A stretch of DNA of 56,080 nt, taken from NCBI GenBank assembly GCA_965660815.1, contig CBFIBG010000080.1, positions 1 through 56,080 on the forward strand, in the 5' to 3' direction. Position 1 is the stretch's first letter; each line of letters begins with the position of its first letter. The notes beneath the pieces are model-generated. The model made no database searches and was not told where the DNA came from. It saw only the letters and a program-made list of their open reading frames with translations. The position numbers were made by a program, and so were the translations under genes. The stretch is from Glaciecola sp965660815 (lineage in GTDB: Bacteria > Pseudomonadota > Gammaproteobacteria > Enterobacterales > Alteromonadaceae). Positions 25,364 to 35,375 of the stretch are shown here, piece by piece.

Positions 25364-27982
25364 ATGACAAAAAAATTAAGCCAAAAAAGAGCCGATTATA
25401 AGAGTCCTAGCCATACCATACATGAGGTCGATTTAACGTTTGACCTAGATAAAGAGGCTACCCAAGTAGTCAATAGTATGCGTATTGAGCGCCTTGATAA
25501 ATCCACACGTTTCATTGACCTAGACGGAGAAAATTTAACGTTATTATCAGTAAGTATAAATGGTCAATCATTAAAAGAAGGCGATGATTACGAAGTGTTT
25601 GACACTTATTTGCGAGTATTTTCTGATCTAGATAATTTTCAACTTACTGTCGAAAACACTAATAGCCCAGCGAAAAATACCAGTCTTGAGGGATTGTATT
25701 TTTCTAATAGCGCTTATTGCACACAATGCGAGGCCCAAGGCTTTAGAAAAATAACATATTACTTGGATAGACCAGACGTTCTCGCCATATATACGGTTAC
25801 TATCAATAGTACAAATAAAGATTTGACTTATCTACTAAGCAATGGAAACCCTGTTTCTGACACCGGGTTTGTAGACGGTAAACGAAGTGTTGTATGGAAA
25901 GATCCGCACCCAAAACCCAGTTATCTATTTGCGCTAGTAGCAGGGCATTTTGATAAGCTAGAAGACACCTTTACGACTAAGTCTAACAAAGATGTTAGTT
26001 TGCAATTATATGTAGATGAAGGCCGTTTAGAGCAAGGCTATCATGCGCTGGCATCATTAAAAAAGGCCATGCAGTGGGACGAACAAAAATACGGGCTTGA
26101 ATATGACTTAGACATATATATGATTGTTGCTGTCGACTTTTTCAACATGGGAGCGATGGAAAACAAGGGGCTCAATGTCTTTAACAGTAAATATGTTCTG
26201 GCCAATGAAAATACCGCTACCGATGAAGATTATTTTAATATTGAGGCGGTAATCGCTCACGAGTATTTCCACAATTGGACGGGCAATAGGGTGACTTGTC
26301 GAGACTGGTTTCAGTTGAGTCTAAAAGAAGGTTTGACTGTATTTAGAGATCAGCAATTTTCAGCAGATATGTATTCTCCCTTAATTACGCGGATCAATCA
26401 GGTCAAAGTTATGCGAGAACATCAATTCGCAGAAGATTCTTCTCCTATGAGCCATCCAATCCGACCTGATGAAGTAATTGAAATGAATAACTTCTATACA
26501 GTCACCGTTTACGACAAAGGCGCGGAAGTTATTAGAATGCTAAACACCTTGCTCACAGAGTCGGGGTTTAGGCAAGGCATGGACCTCTATTTCGAGAGAC
26601 ATGATGGACAAGCAGTTACGTGTGATGATTTCGTCAATGCCATGCAAGACGCAAATAATGTCGACTTGACTCATTTTAAGCTATGGTATAGCCAATCGGG
26701 AACGCCCATAGTGTCAGTGAAAAAAAACACCTCTAACACGAATGGCAAAAAACAAGTTTGTTTCGAGTTTTCTCAAACCACTAAGGCTACTTCAGATCAA
26801 AAGCACAAAGATGCTTTGTACATCCCAATAAAAATGGAATGTTTTGACAGTGACGGCAATAAATTGGAAACGGGATTAACAAACGACACTTATGTACTGG
26901 ATAAATCTTCTGATAGCTTGATAATAGAGGGTGACTCTGATATTACGCCTTCGCTACTTCAAAACTTCTCAGCCCCTGTAAAAGTGGAATACGATTTTAG
27001 CTTCGATGACTTGCTTGTCATACTGCAAAACGCATCAAGCGACTATGCAAAATGGGAAGCATCTCAATCTGCTTATCTATCATTAATTAAGTTTTTATAT
27101 CAAAGTAATGCCTCTGATACTTCTAAACTGCAGAGCAACATTACACAATTAGCGAAAATCGTTAGTGATCTCGAAGTCAATAATGAAGTGATGGCTCAAC
27201 TTATAACGCTTCCAAGTACAGAGTCGTTAATGCTGAATTTTGAACATTGTGATGTTATAAAGCTTGATAACGCTCGAAAGTTGCTGCAACGGGCTATTGC
27301 GACAGCGCTGGTTGATTTTTGTGTTGCTACGTATAACAAGCTCAATACATTATTAGCGAATTCGGATTATGCCTACGAAAAAGCCCAAGTGAATCAAAGA
27401 CAGCTTAAAAATGTGTGTTTAAAAACATTAAGCTATTCAGAGAATGAAGACATAGGGGATGTGATTGCCCATCAGTTTGACAACTCTACTAATATGACAG
27501 ATAGGCTAGCGTCTCTTAAGTCCGCCAGTGTATATTCAGAGAACTTGTTCAATAAGCTTATGTTAGAATTTGAAGCTAAGTTTTCAGAAGATGCCGTGGT
27601 AATGGACAAATGGTTTTCAATGCACGCCACCAAATCCAGCGATGATATTCTATCTCAGCTTGATCTGCTTCAAGGCCATAAGCAATATTCTATTACCAAT
27701 CCAAATAAGGTGAGATCGTTAATAGGGAGCTTTGCATTTTATAATACTCAAGGCTTTCACCAAGAAAGCGGAGCAGGGTATAAATATTTAGCCGACTACA
27801 TCATCAAATTAGATAAATTAAACCCACAGGTATCCGCTAGACTCATAACCCCTTTAATTCAATTTGGGCGTTATAATCAAGCGATACAAAATCGAATGAA
27901 GAGCCAGCTTAATCGCATCTTTACCACGAAAGGGCTGAGCAATGATGTATTTGAAAAAGTCAGCAAAGCTTTGAGTAGTTAA
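25364..27982 (+). CDS. pepN: Aminopeptidase N (M1 zinc metallopeptidase)
   Basis: An 872-aa cytoplasmic broad-specificity aminopeptidase. The N-terminal beta domain is followed by the exopeptidase motif GAMENKG (about residue 262) and the zinc site HEYFHNWTGNRVTCRDWFQLSLKEGLT, i.e. HExxH plus a downstream glutamate. QCEAQGFRKITYYLDRPDV is a further PepN-subfamily signature. A C-terminal all-helical domain follows from about residue 540. Length is near that of E. coli PepN (870 aa). It sits 16 nt after nhaC and is followed by a DUF2835 gene 23 nt on. Confidence 0.96.
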   Translation: MTKKLSQKRADYKSPSHTIHEVDLTFDLDKEATQVVNSMRIERLDKSTRFIDLDGENLTLLSVSINGQSLKEGDDYEVFDTYLRVFSDLDNFQLTVENTNSPAKNTSLEGLYFSNSAYCTQCEAQGFRKITYYLDRPDVLAIYTVTINSTNKDLTYLLSNGNPVSDTGFVDGKRSVVWKDPHPKPSYLFALVAGHFDKLEDTFTTKSNKDVSLQLYVDEGRLEQGYHALASLKKAMQWDEQKYGLEYDLDIYMIVAVDFFNMGAMENKGLNVFNSKYVLANENTATDEDYFNIEAVIAHEYFHNWTGNRVTCRDWFQLSLKEGLTVFRDQQFSADMYSPLITRINQVKVMREHQFAEDSSPMSHPIRPDEVIEMNNFYTVTVYDKGAEVIRMLNTLLTESGFRQGMDLYFERHDGQAVTCDDFVNAMQDANNVDLTHFKLWYSQSGTPIVSVKKNTSNTNGKKQVCFEFSQTTKATSDQKHKDALYIPIKMECFDSDGNKLETGLTNDTYVLDKSSDSLIIEGDSDITPSLLQNFSAPVKVEYDFSFDDLLVILQNASSDYAKWEASQSAYLSLIKFLYQSNASDTSKLQSNITQLAKIVSDLEVNNEVMAQLITLPSTESLMLNFEHCDVIKLDNARKLLQRAIATALVDFCVATYNKLNTLLANSDYAYEKAQVNQRQLKNVCLKTLSYSENEDIGDVIAHQFDNSTNMTDRLASLKSASVYSENLFNKLMLEFEAKFSEDAVVMDKWFSMHATKSSDDILSQLDLLQGHKQYSITNPNKVRSLIGSFAFYNTQGFHQESGAGYKYLADYIIKLDKLNPQVSARLITPLIQFGRYNQAIQNRMKSQLNRIFTTKGLSNDVFEKVSKALSS

Positions 27983-28005
27983 CTAATGTTTTAAATATAG
28001 ATGCG

Positions 28006-28227
28006 ATGACTACTCATTACTTCAGTGTCAACTTAAGCTATTCGGAATGTGAAGATTTGTACCGGCAGCATATTAAATATCTGCTGGTCACCGACTTAAA
28101 TGGAAAAAGAATTCAACTTCCTAAACACAATATGAAGAAGTTTATAACGCCTCAAGGTTTACATGGTCAATTTGTATTAAAGATTGACCAAAACCACAAA
28201 TTGATAAGTATCAATCTAGTCAAATAA
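28006..28227 (+). CDS. DUF2835 family protein
   Basis: A 73-aa protein resembling the small DUF2835 family common in gammaproteobacteria (YFSVNLSYSECEDLYRQHIKYLLVTDLNGKRIQLP...HGQFVLKIDQNHKLISI). It is one compact alpha/beta domain without signal peptide. Its function is unknown; it commonly sits beside pepN, as here, and is probably read from the pepN transcript. Confidence 0.82.
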   Translation: MTTHYFSVNLSYSECEDLYRQHIKYLLVTDLNGKRIQLPKHNMKKFITPQGLHGQFVLKIDQNHKLISINLVK

Positions 28228-28461
28228 CAATCAATTCAAAAAAAATTAACATTTGATGTTGAAAAATCAGTCAAACTGTTCATGCTTATAAGTGAAAAAT
28301 ACATATTTTTTAGAAAGTTAGCCTAACTGGTACGATTAGTTCTTGCGATTGACAACAAATGATGTAATGATTTTGTTAATTAAAACTGCGGTTATTATTT
28401 TTTTGTAAATAACAATTAGATTTTAGTCGTGTCATATCGTGTATTTTAAGAAGGTAGACCC

Positions 28462-30525
28462 ATGACATATAAGCGTAGCGCATTTAAAAAAACCTCTATA
28501 GCAGTAGGTGTTGCGTCATTTATAGCCGCAACCTCTAGCAGTGTGAATGCCGCTGACTGGAATTTTGGTGATTTAGAAGTGACGTTGGATTCAAACTTTA
28601 CTCTTGCCACCAGCATTCGTGTTGAAGACCGAGATTTAGATTTAATTGGACATAGTAACTTGCCGCAATTTGATTGGACAGGATATAACGCAGCCACTAA
28701 TCCGATTTATACAAGTGCAGATGTTTGGGCGTTATCGGATGGCGCATATTCCAGTAATGGTGACTTGGGTAATCTAAGCTTTGATCCTGGCAAGGCATTC
28801 TCTACTCAGTTTATCGGTTTGCACGAATTAAACCTGCGCTACGATGATTTTGGCTTTTTTGCGAGAGGCTTTTATTTTTACGATTTCGCATTGATGGATT
28901 CGGACCGAGACTGGGCAAATCCAATTACAGGAGTGACTGTCGACCCATGCCGTGATCCAGAAGCACGCGATGAATTATGTCGAGATGCCCGAATGCTTGA
29001 TTTCTTTTTATACACAGATTTTTGGGTGGGAGATGTACCCGTTACTGTAAGATTGGGGGATCAAGTGGTCAGTTGGGGTGAAAGTACTTTCATCCAGCAC
29101 GGTATTAATACGACAAACCCTGTCGATGTTACTAGGGCGAGAGCGCCCGGTGCAGAGCTGAAAGAAGTGTTTATTCCTGTAGGCATGCTTTATGCCTCCG
29201 CAGGCTTAACTGACACAATCAGTTTAGAAGGTTATATTCAATATGAGTATGAGCGTTCATTACTGCCAGTTGCAGGCTCTTACTTCGCAACCAACGACTT
29301 TGCTGGAGAAGGCGGTTCGTTTAATAATATCCAATTAGGATTTACAGGTAACCCTGATATCGATGCCAACACTCTTATTAGTCAACTTAATGCTATTGGC
29401 GATGGCTTGCGTGCTCAAGCCCTTACTCCCACTCAGGCAACCAGTGCTTATTTAGCATATCCAACCAAAGTTGCGGTAAGAGCAATGAGCGATGGTGCTC
29501 ACGATGAAGCGAGCGATTCTGGTCAATACGGTGTGAAGTTGACGTGGTTTGCCTCCGAGCTAAACGAAACTGAGTTTGGCTTTTATCATATTAATTACCA
29601 TTCTCAGCGACCACTCGTTTCTGGAAATACATCCAACTTCTCTCAAGCTGGCCTTGCCGCAGACATCAACATGATAGCGACAACTACCATCACGCGTGAA
29701 AACCTACACATGTTAGATGCCTTTACCGAAACGCGATTTGCTTATCCAGAAGATATAAAACTTTATGGTGTTAGTTTCAACACTACTGTGGGGACTACTG
29801 CACTAGCAGGCGAGTTCGCATATCGTCAAGATGAACCATTGCAAATAGATGATGTCGAATTACTGTATACGGCAATGCCTGAACAGTTAGCAACCCAGTT
29901 GGGCCGTACTGACTTGTTGGGTATTTCTCAATTAAACAATATTGGAAGGAACGTAGGGCCTGGAGAGACAGCTGAGGGGTTTTTATTGTCAGACACTTGG
30001 CAGGCTCAAATGACAGCATCTCACGTGTTCGGGCCAGCATTTGGTACCGATAACCTTATATTGTTAGGTGAAGCGGGTTACGTGAAAGTCCAAGATTTTC
30101 CAGATCCTAGCGTTATACGATTAAATGCTCCAGGCACTGGGCGAACGCCATCATTAGAGCCAATCAATGGCAATCCTAGAACTGGATTGCACACTGCGCT
30201 TTCAGATGGCCCAGAAACAAATCCGTTTTCAACATCTGGGGCTTGGGGTTATAGATTATTGGCAGTAGCTGACTTTAACAACGTATTTGCAGGTGTAAAT
30301 TTACGCACTCGAGCGGCATTTGCGCACGATGTAAATGGCACAACTCCAGACCCTCTGTTCTTATTCTTGGAAGACAGAAAGTCAGCAAATATTACATTTA
30401 CATTCGACTACCTAAGTAAATGGTCATTCTCTGCGTCTTACAACGCGTTTTGGGGTGGTGTCGGCACAACTAACCAGTTGGCAGACCGTGATTTCGCTTC
30501 TTTCAATATTAAATATGCTATTTAA
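28462..30525 (+). CDS. DUF1302 family outer membrane protein
   Basis: A 687-aa exported protein. The signal peptide KRSAFKKTSIAVGVASFIAATSSSVNA is followed by ADWNFGDLEVTLDSNFTLATSIRVEDRD, the typical DUF1302 start. Alternating amphipathic strands run to the C-terminus, which ends in an aromatic-rich strand (RDFASFNIKYAI), so a large outer membrane beta-barrel is likely. Proline/glycine-rich loops and a VSWGESTFIQHGIN motif are family landmarks. AGAAGG lies upstream of the ATG. It is the first gene of a four-gene cluster; a 234-nt AT-rich upstream gap should hold the promoter. Family function is unproven; genes of this type often sit beside lipid, steroid or hydrocarbon metabolism genes. Confidence 0.87.
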   Translation: MTYKRSAFKKTSIAVGVASFIAATSSSVNAADWNFGDLEVTLDSNFTLATSIRVEDRDLDLIGHSNLPQFDWTGYNAATNPIYTSADVWALSDGAYSSNGDLGNLSFDPGKAFSTQFIGLHELNLRYDDFGFFARGFYFYDFALMDSDRDWANPITGVTVDPCRDPEARDELCRDARMLDFFLYTDFWVGDVPVTVRLGDQVVSWGESTFIQHGINTTNPVDVTRARAPGAELKEVFIPVGMLYASAGLTDTISLEGYIQYEYERSLLPVAGSYFATNDFAGEGGSFNNIQLGFTGNPDIDANTLISQLNAIGDGLRAQALTPTQATSAYLAYPTKVAVRAMSDGAHDEASDSGQYGVKLTWFASELNETEFGFYHINYHSQRPLVSGNTSNFSQAGLAADINMIATTTITRENLHMLDAFTETRFAYPEDIKLYGVSFNTTVGTTALAGEFAYRQDEPLQIDDVELLYTAMPEQLATQLGRTDLLGISQLNNIGRNVGPGETAEGFLLSDTWQAQMTASHVFGPAFGTDNLILLGEAGYVKVQDFPDPSVIRLNAPGTGRTPSLEPINGNPRTGLHTALSDGPETNPFSTSGAWGYRLLAVADFNNVFAGVNLRTRAAFAHDVNGTTPDPLFLFLEDRKSANITFTFDYLSKWSFSASYNAFWGGVGTTNQLADRDFASFNIKYAI

Positions 30526-30535
30526 GGACGTTAAC

Positions 30536-31903
30536 ATGATAAAGAAAATTGGTTTTGTTGCTGCGTGTGTAGCACTCGCAGTTAGCAGTCAACAGGTTTT
30601 AGCCAATGTATCAGCAGAAGAAGCGGCTGAATTGGGTAAAAGTTTAACGCCATTAGGCGCTGAAAAAGCGGGCAATGCTGATGGAAGCATCCCTGCTTGG
30701 ACAGGTGGTATAACCGAACCACCTGCAGGGTTTAATCAAGGCGACTTCCACATAGATCCATTTCCAGATGATAAACCCTTATTCACTATCACCGCTCAGA
30801 ATTACCAAGAGTATGCTGAATTTTTGTCAGACGGCCAAAAGAAGCTATTTGACACTTATCCAGACACATACAAGATGCCTGTATATCAAACCAGAAGGAC
30901 TGCGTCTAATCCCGAGTTTGTGTATGAGGCGACTAAAGCGAATGCTATTCGTGCAGAGTTATTAGCAGGCGGGAATGGTATCAAGGGAGCCGTCATGGGT
31001 ATTCCGTTTCCCATACCGCAGAATGGTCTTGAAGCAATATGGAATCATACACTTAGATATAGAGGCGAGGCTGTTCAGCGAAACGGTGGACAGGCCGCAG
31101 TGACCGCAGGCGGCGATTACAACGTAATAGGGTTTGATGAACAGTTGATGATCAAATACGCTGAGCCGGGAGTTACACCCGAACAGTTGACCGAAAACAA
31201 CATATTGTTTAAATTCAAACAAGCCGTTACTACCCCAGCTCGCTTGGCTGGTACTGCTTTGTTGGTGCACGAGACAGTGGACCAAATTAAAGAGCCTCGT
31301 CAGGCTTGGACATATAATACTGGGCAACGCCGAGTGAGAAGAGCCCCCAATATTGCATACGATGCACCCGGCACTCAGGCCGACGGTTTGCGCACCACAG
31401 ACGATTTCGATATGTTTAACGGGTCGCCAAATCGCTATGATTGGGAGTTGAAAGGCAAGCAAGAGTTATATGTAGCATATAATAATTATGCCATTCATAG
31501 CGATGAAGTATCGTACGACCAGATCCTTATGGCGGGCCATGTTAACCCTGACTTAACACGTTTTGAAAAACATCGTGTATGGGTGGTAGAAGCCACCTTA
31601 AAGGATGAATTTAGGCATGTATATGCTAAAAGAGTTTTTTATATTGATGAAGACTCTTGGCAAATTCAAGTTGCCGATATGTATGATAATCGTGGAGATT
31701 TATACCGAGTGGGTATTGCACACGGTGTGAATTATTACGATGTTCCAACGCATTGGTCTACACTTGATGTCTATCATGATTTAAACTCTCGTCGCTACCT
31801 GGCAATTGGCCTTGATAATGAAGAGAAAATGTACGACTTTACTGTCGATATGGACGACAGAGAATTTACGCCTCAAGCGCTAAGACGTCAAGGTATTCGT
31901 TAA
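30536..31903 (+). CDS. DUF1329 family periplasmic protein
   Basis: A 455-aa secreted protein. The start at 30536 has AGGA upstream and gives a clean signal peptide, MIKKIGFVAACVALAVSSQQVLA; the longer open frame back to 30455 overlaps the preceding gene and is not used. The mature start VSAEEAAELGKSLTPLGAEKAGNADGSIPAWTGG is diagnostic of DUF1329. Later landmarks are AWTYNTGQRRVRRAPN and YDWELKGKQELYVAYNN. The fold is thought to be related to LolA/LolB-type lipid carriers, so a role in moving a hydrophobic ligand across the periplasm fits. It follows the DUF1302 gene by 10 nt; a terminator lies directly downstream. Confidence 0.9.
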   Translation: MIKKIGFVAACVALAVSSQQVLANVSAEEAAELGKSLTPLGAEKAGNADGSIPAWTGGITEPPAGFNQGDFHIDPFPDDKPLFTITAQNYQEYAEFLSDGQKKLFDTYPDTYKMPVYQTRRTASNPEFVYEATKANAIRAELLAGGNGIKGAVMGIPFPIPQNGLEAIWNHTLRYRGEAVQRNGGQAAVTAGGDYNVIGFDEQLMIKYAEPGVTPEQLTENNILFKFKQAVTTPARLAGTALLVHETVDQIKEPRQAWTYNTGQRRVRRAPNIAYDAPGTQADGLRTTDDFDMFNGSPNRYDWELKGKQELYVAYNNYAIHSDEVSYDQILMAGHVNPDLTRFEKHRVWVVEATLKDEFRHVYAKRVFYIDEDSWQIQVADMYDNRGDLYRVGIAHGVNYYDVPTHWSTLDVYHDLNSRRYLAIGLDNEEKMYDFTVDMDDREFTPQALRRQGIR

Positions 31904-31919
31904 TCTAGGGTTGATCTGA

Positions 31920-31950
31920 AAAACGGTTGGCCTGTCCAACCGTTTTTTTT
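31920..31950 (+). terminator. Rho-independent terminator inside the DUF1302/DUF1329 cluster
   Basis: An 11-bp stem AAAACGGTTGG / CCAACCGTTTT with a 5-nt loop, ending in an eight-T run. It lies 16 nt after the DUF1329 stop and just before the next gene of the cluster, so it probably gives more of the first two proteins than of the last two. Confidence 0.9.
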
Positions 31951-31966
31951 AGTTAAGTGAGAATTT

Positions 31967-33055
31967 GTGAAAAGAGCATTAAATATCTTCAATATTAAAT
32001 GTACGACTGTTTTATTTAGTGCATGCATGAGTGCCTTTGTATATGCCGACAATAATACCACTCAAGTAGAGTCTTCTTTTTTAGCGCCGCTTGTTACCGA
32101 ATCTCTATTGCTAGACACAGCCAAAGGTGATTACACGTTGATAGCAGGAGCAAGAGGCCACATTCTAAGGTCTGAATCAGCTACACCAAGCAATGAAGCA
32201 GAAAGCTTCACTCAAGTTATTGCCCCTACAAAAGCGACATTGACCAGCGTATTTATTTTAGGAAAAAACGCATGGGCAGTAGGCCACGATGCGACTATTA
32301 TTCGTTCGAACGACGCTGGTCACTCGTGGGAGTTAGTGCAGAGCTTTCCTGAGTTAGATCGTCCTTTATTAGATATTTACTTTTTTAACCCAAACGAAGG
32401 CATTGCTGTGGGAGCCTATGGCCTGTTTTACCGTTCGCTAGACGGTGGTAAAACATGGACAAAAGAGACTCATCCAAGCGTATTATCTTTAGATGATCTT
32501 GATTATTTAGAAAGTATAAAAGATGACGAAGCCTTTTATATAGAAGAGTTGTCTTTTATATCACCTCATTTCAATAAATTACACTATCACGATGGCAAGT
32601 TATATTTAGCTGGCGAAGCAGGTTTAGTTGCTGTCAGTGACGATAAAGGTAGAAATTGGCAAAGACTTGAGCTTGACTATTTTGGCTCGTTTTTTGCGAT
32701 AAGTGTGCTGCCTAACAATGTGCCCATTGCTGCCGGATTACGTGGAAATATGTACATTCAACGTGATGATGATTGGGAGAAAGTTAATACCTGTGTTACG
32801 ACAAGTTTAAACAGCATAAAAGCGTTCAATTCCCAAGTATTTATATTTGGAAACAATGGCGTCGTTTTAGATTTAGACCTGTCGCAACTTGAAGAGCAAA
32901 CACTTAAAGACCCAGATAACGATGGCTGTAGACAAAGTAAAGCAATAAGTCAGATTAACACCAACTTCTCCGATCCCATTGCTGATGGGATAATGATCAA
33001 TGACACGCTGCTTACGGTAACAACAAGCGGTATTAGAACAGTGGTAACCAATTAA
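31967..33055 (+). CDS. Ycf48/BNR-repeat exported protein
   Basis: A 362-aa exported beta-propeller protein. The GTG start at 31967 is preceded by AAGTGAGA. The N-terminus RALNIFNIKCTTVLFSACMSAFVYA is a signal peptide. Sialidase-type Asp-box repeats are visible: SNDAGHSWELV, SLDGGKTWTKE and SDDKGRNWQRL, with VGHDATI and VGAYGLF blade edges, as in Ycf48/HCF136-like propellers. Its stop is one base from the permease ATG, so the two are tightly coupled. It probably works as an extracytoplasmic partner or assembly factor of that permease; it is not expected to act in photosynthesis. Confidence 0.82.
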   Translation: MKRALNIFNIKCTTVLFSACMSAFVYADNNTTQVESSFLAPLVTESLLLDTAKGDYTLIAGARGHILRSESATPSNEAESFTQVIAPTKATLTSVFILGKNAWAVGHDATIIRSNDAGHSWELVQSFPELDRPLLDIYFFNPNEGIAVGAYGLFYRSLDGGKTWTKETHPSVLSLDDLDYLESIKDDEAFYIEELSFISPHFNKLHYHDGKLYLAGEAGLVAVSDDKGRNWQRLELDYFGSFFAISVLPNNVPIAAGLRGNMYIQRDDDWEKVNTCVTTSLNSIKAFNSQVFIFGNNGVVLDLDLSQLEEQTLKDPDNDGCRQSKAISQINTNFSDPIADGIMINDTLLTVTTSGIRTVVTN

Positions 33056-33056
33056 T

Positions 33057-35375
33057 ATGACGGGTTTTATTGACTTTATCGAAAAGATTGTATTTAGGCA
33101 CAGAGCCTTTGTTCTTGCTCTATTTGCCGGGGCCACTTTATTTTTATTTTACCAAGCGTCACTCCTTAAGTTAGACGCTGGCTTTACAAAAAATATCCCT
33201 TTAAATCACGAATACATGAAAACCTACATGAAGCATAAAGAGAACTTCGGTGGGGCAAATAATGTGCTGGTGTCGGTGTGTCAGCGTGAAGGCGATATAT
33301 TTAATAAGAACTTTTTTGACACTCTTAAAAATGTTCACGATCAATTGTTTTTTATTAACGGTGTGGATCGTTCATTAGTTGTGTCGTTGTTTGCACCTAG
33401 CACTAGGTTTACTGAAATCGTGGAAGGTGGATTTTCGGGCGGGCCCGTTATTCCCGCAGACTTTGATTCTTCTAACCCATCTGCTTTAGAGGTGGTAAGA
33501 AAAAATATTGATAAAGCAGGTATTGTTGGTCGGCAGGTATCAAGTGATTTTACCTGTGCAATGGTAACTGCACAGTTGTTAGACATTGACCCTGACACCG
33601 GCAAACCTCTTGATACTTTAGCCATAGCTGGCGAACTCGAGAGTCAGCTCAGAGGCGAGTACGAGACGGATGAAATAAGCATACACATAATCGGCTTTGC
33701 TAAAATGATTGGAGATGTAGCAAATGGTGCAAAAGACGTTGTGCTCTTCTTTGCCATTGCTATCGCAATTACAGCTGTTATGGTTTATTTCTTTTGTCGC
33801 TCTGCCACCCTAACGCTTTTGCCAATTGCCTGTTCCATAATCGCAGTGGTATGGCAGCTAGGTTTGCTCACTTTATTTGGCTTTGGCCTTGATCCCATGT
33901 CAATTTTGGTACCGTTTTTGGTGTTTGCTATTGGCGTAAGTCATGGTGTGCAAATGATAAACTCAGTGGGGAAAAAAGCAGCTTCTGGTACCAGCGTCAA
34001 AATCGCTTCTCAACATGCGTTTAGAACGTTATTGATACCTGGTGGTATCGCGTTGCTGTCCGACACCATAGGGTTTATGACGTTATTAGTCATTGATATT
34101 GGCATAATTAAAGAGCTGGCAATTACGGCTAGTATGGGTGTCGCGGTAATTATATTGACTAATTTGCTGCTATTGCCAGTGTTGATGTCATACGTAAAAC
34201 TTTCAGACGCTAACAAGCAAAAGTATTTAAAGGAGCAAAATACGCACAAGTTTTGGTTGACCGTTGCTAAGTGCGCTACCGCAAAACCCGCCGCTGCAAT
34301 TGTGGCAGTAACCATTGTGTTGTTTGCTTGGGGTAATTATCAGTCGCAAAACCTTAAGATAGGCGACTTACATGCGGGAGCGCCCTCATTGCATGAATAC
34401 TCGAGATACAATCAAGACGTGTTTCTGATCACAGATAAATATGAAATTACCGTCGACTATATCTCGGTCATTATTGAAGCTACGCCGGAGGCTTGTACTG
34501 AGCACAGCATCATGACCGATATTGATGAGTTCCAATGGAAAATGGTAAACGTTCCAGGCGTACAATCTGCAATTTCACTTGCTTCGGTAGCTAAACAGGT
34601 TAACGCTGGATATAACGAAGGCAATCCTAAGTGGCAAGTATTGCCTCGTAATCAGTCCACCCTAGTTCAAGCAGTAGGGCGTGTGCCGACATCATCTGGT
34701 TTACTAAATGGCGATTGCTCGGTTATGCCCGTGATCCTGTTTATGGAAGACCATAAGGCTGAGACCATAAATGTGGTAGTGGATGCAATCAAAGAGATCA
34801 GACAAGAATACGAATCTGAAGGATTACAAATAAAGCTAGCATCGGGTCCAGTGGGAGTAATGGCTGCAACAAACGAAGCTGTTGAGGCCTCTCAAGATCC
34901 AATGCTGTACTACGTATTTGGAGCGGTTATCGTTCTTTGTTTATTGAGTTTCCGTTCAGTAAAAGCAACCTTGTCTGTCGTGCTGCCATTATATGTGGTG
35001 TCAGTATTGGCACAAGCGCTGATGACCTTTCTGCAGATTGGTCTGACAGTGTCTACACTTCCTGTAATTGCGCTAGGTGTGGGCATTGGCGTTGACTACG
35101 GGATTTATATTCTATCAACTATGAACGAACGTATTAGGCAAGGTGCAGATGTACATACAGCATATTTAGATGCATTAAAAGAGCGTGGTAGCGCAGTCTT
35201 GTTTACAGGCATTACCCTTGCCATTGGTGTAAGCACGTGGGTATTTTCAAGTCTCAAATTCCAAATGGACATGGGAATATTATTAACATTTATGTTTTTA
35301 GTGAATATGTTAGGTGCAATAATCGTGTTGCCGGCTTTGGCAAGATTGCTGTGGTATAAAACGGCGATAAAATGA
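33057..35375 (+). CDS. RND/MMPL superfamily permease
   Basis: A 772-aa inner membrane transporter with two repeated halves. Each half has one helix, a large periplasmic loop and a bundle of five or six helices. In the second half the proton-relay motif GVGIGVDYGIYIL is intact (Asp near residue 680). In the first half the equivalent position reads AIGVSHGVQ with Ser295, so only one half carries the usual acidic residue. The length and lack of a membrane-fusion protein gene favour the MMPL/HpnN-like branch, which moves lipids, over the AcrB-type drug pumps. It is the last gene of the four-gene cluster, coupled to the Ycf48-like gene. The cargo is unknown. Confidence 0.88.
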   Translation: MTGFIDFIEKIVFRHRAFVLALFAGATLFLFYQASLLKLDAGFTKNIPLNHEYMKTYMKHKENFGGANNVLVSVCQREGDIFNKNFFDTLKNVHDQLFFINGVDRSLVVSLFAPSTRFTEIVEGGFSGGPVIPADFDSSNPSALEVVRKNIDKAGIVGRQVSSDFTCAMVTAQLLDIDPDTGKPLDTLAIAGELESQLRGEYETDEISIHIIGFAKMIGDVANGAKDVVLFFAIAIAITAVMVYFFCRSATLTLLPIACSIIAVVWQLGLLTLFGFGLDPMSILVPFLVFAIGVSHGVQMINSVGKKAASGTSVKIASQHAFRTLLIPGGIALLSDTIGFMTLLVIDIGIIKELAITASMGVAVIILTNLLLLPVLMSYVKLSDANKQKYLKEQNTHKFWLTVAKCATAKPAAAIVAVTIVLFAWGNYQSQNLKIGDLHAGAPSLHEYSRYNQDVFLITDKYEITVDYISVIIEATPEACTEHSIMTDIDEFQWKMVNVPGVQSAISLASVAKQVNAGYNEGNPKWQVLPRNQSTLVQAVGRVPTSSGLLNGDCSVMPVILFMEDHKAETINVVVDAIKEIRQEYESEGLQIKLASGPVGVMAATNEAVEASQDPMLYYVFGAVIVLCLLSFRSVKATLSVVLPLYVVSVLAQALMTFLQIGLTVSTLPVIALGVGIGVDYGIYILSTMNERIRQGADVHTAYLDALKERGSAVLFTGITLAIGVSTWVFSSLKFQMDMGILLTFMFLVNMLGAIIVLPALARLLWYKTAIK

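Noticed and set aside
28349..28380. TTGACA as -35 of the DUF1302 cluster promoter
   Set aside because: The -35 is perfect but nothing resembling TATAAT lies 16-18 nt downstream.
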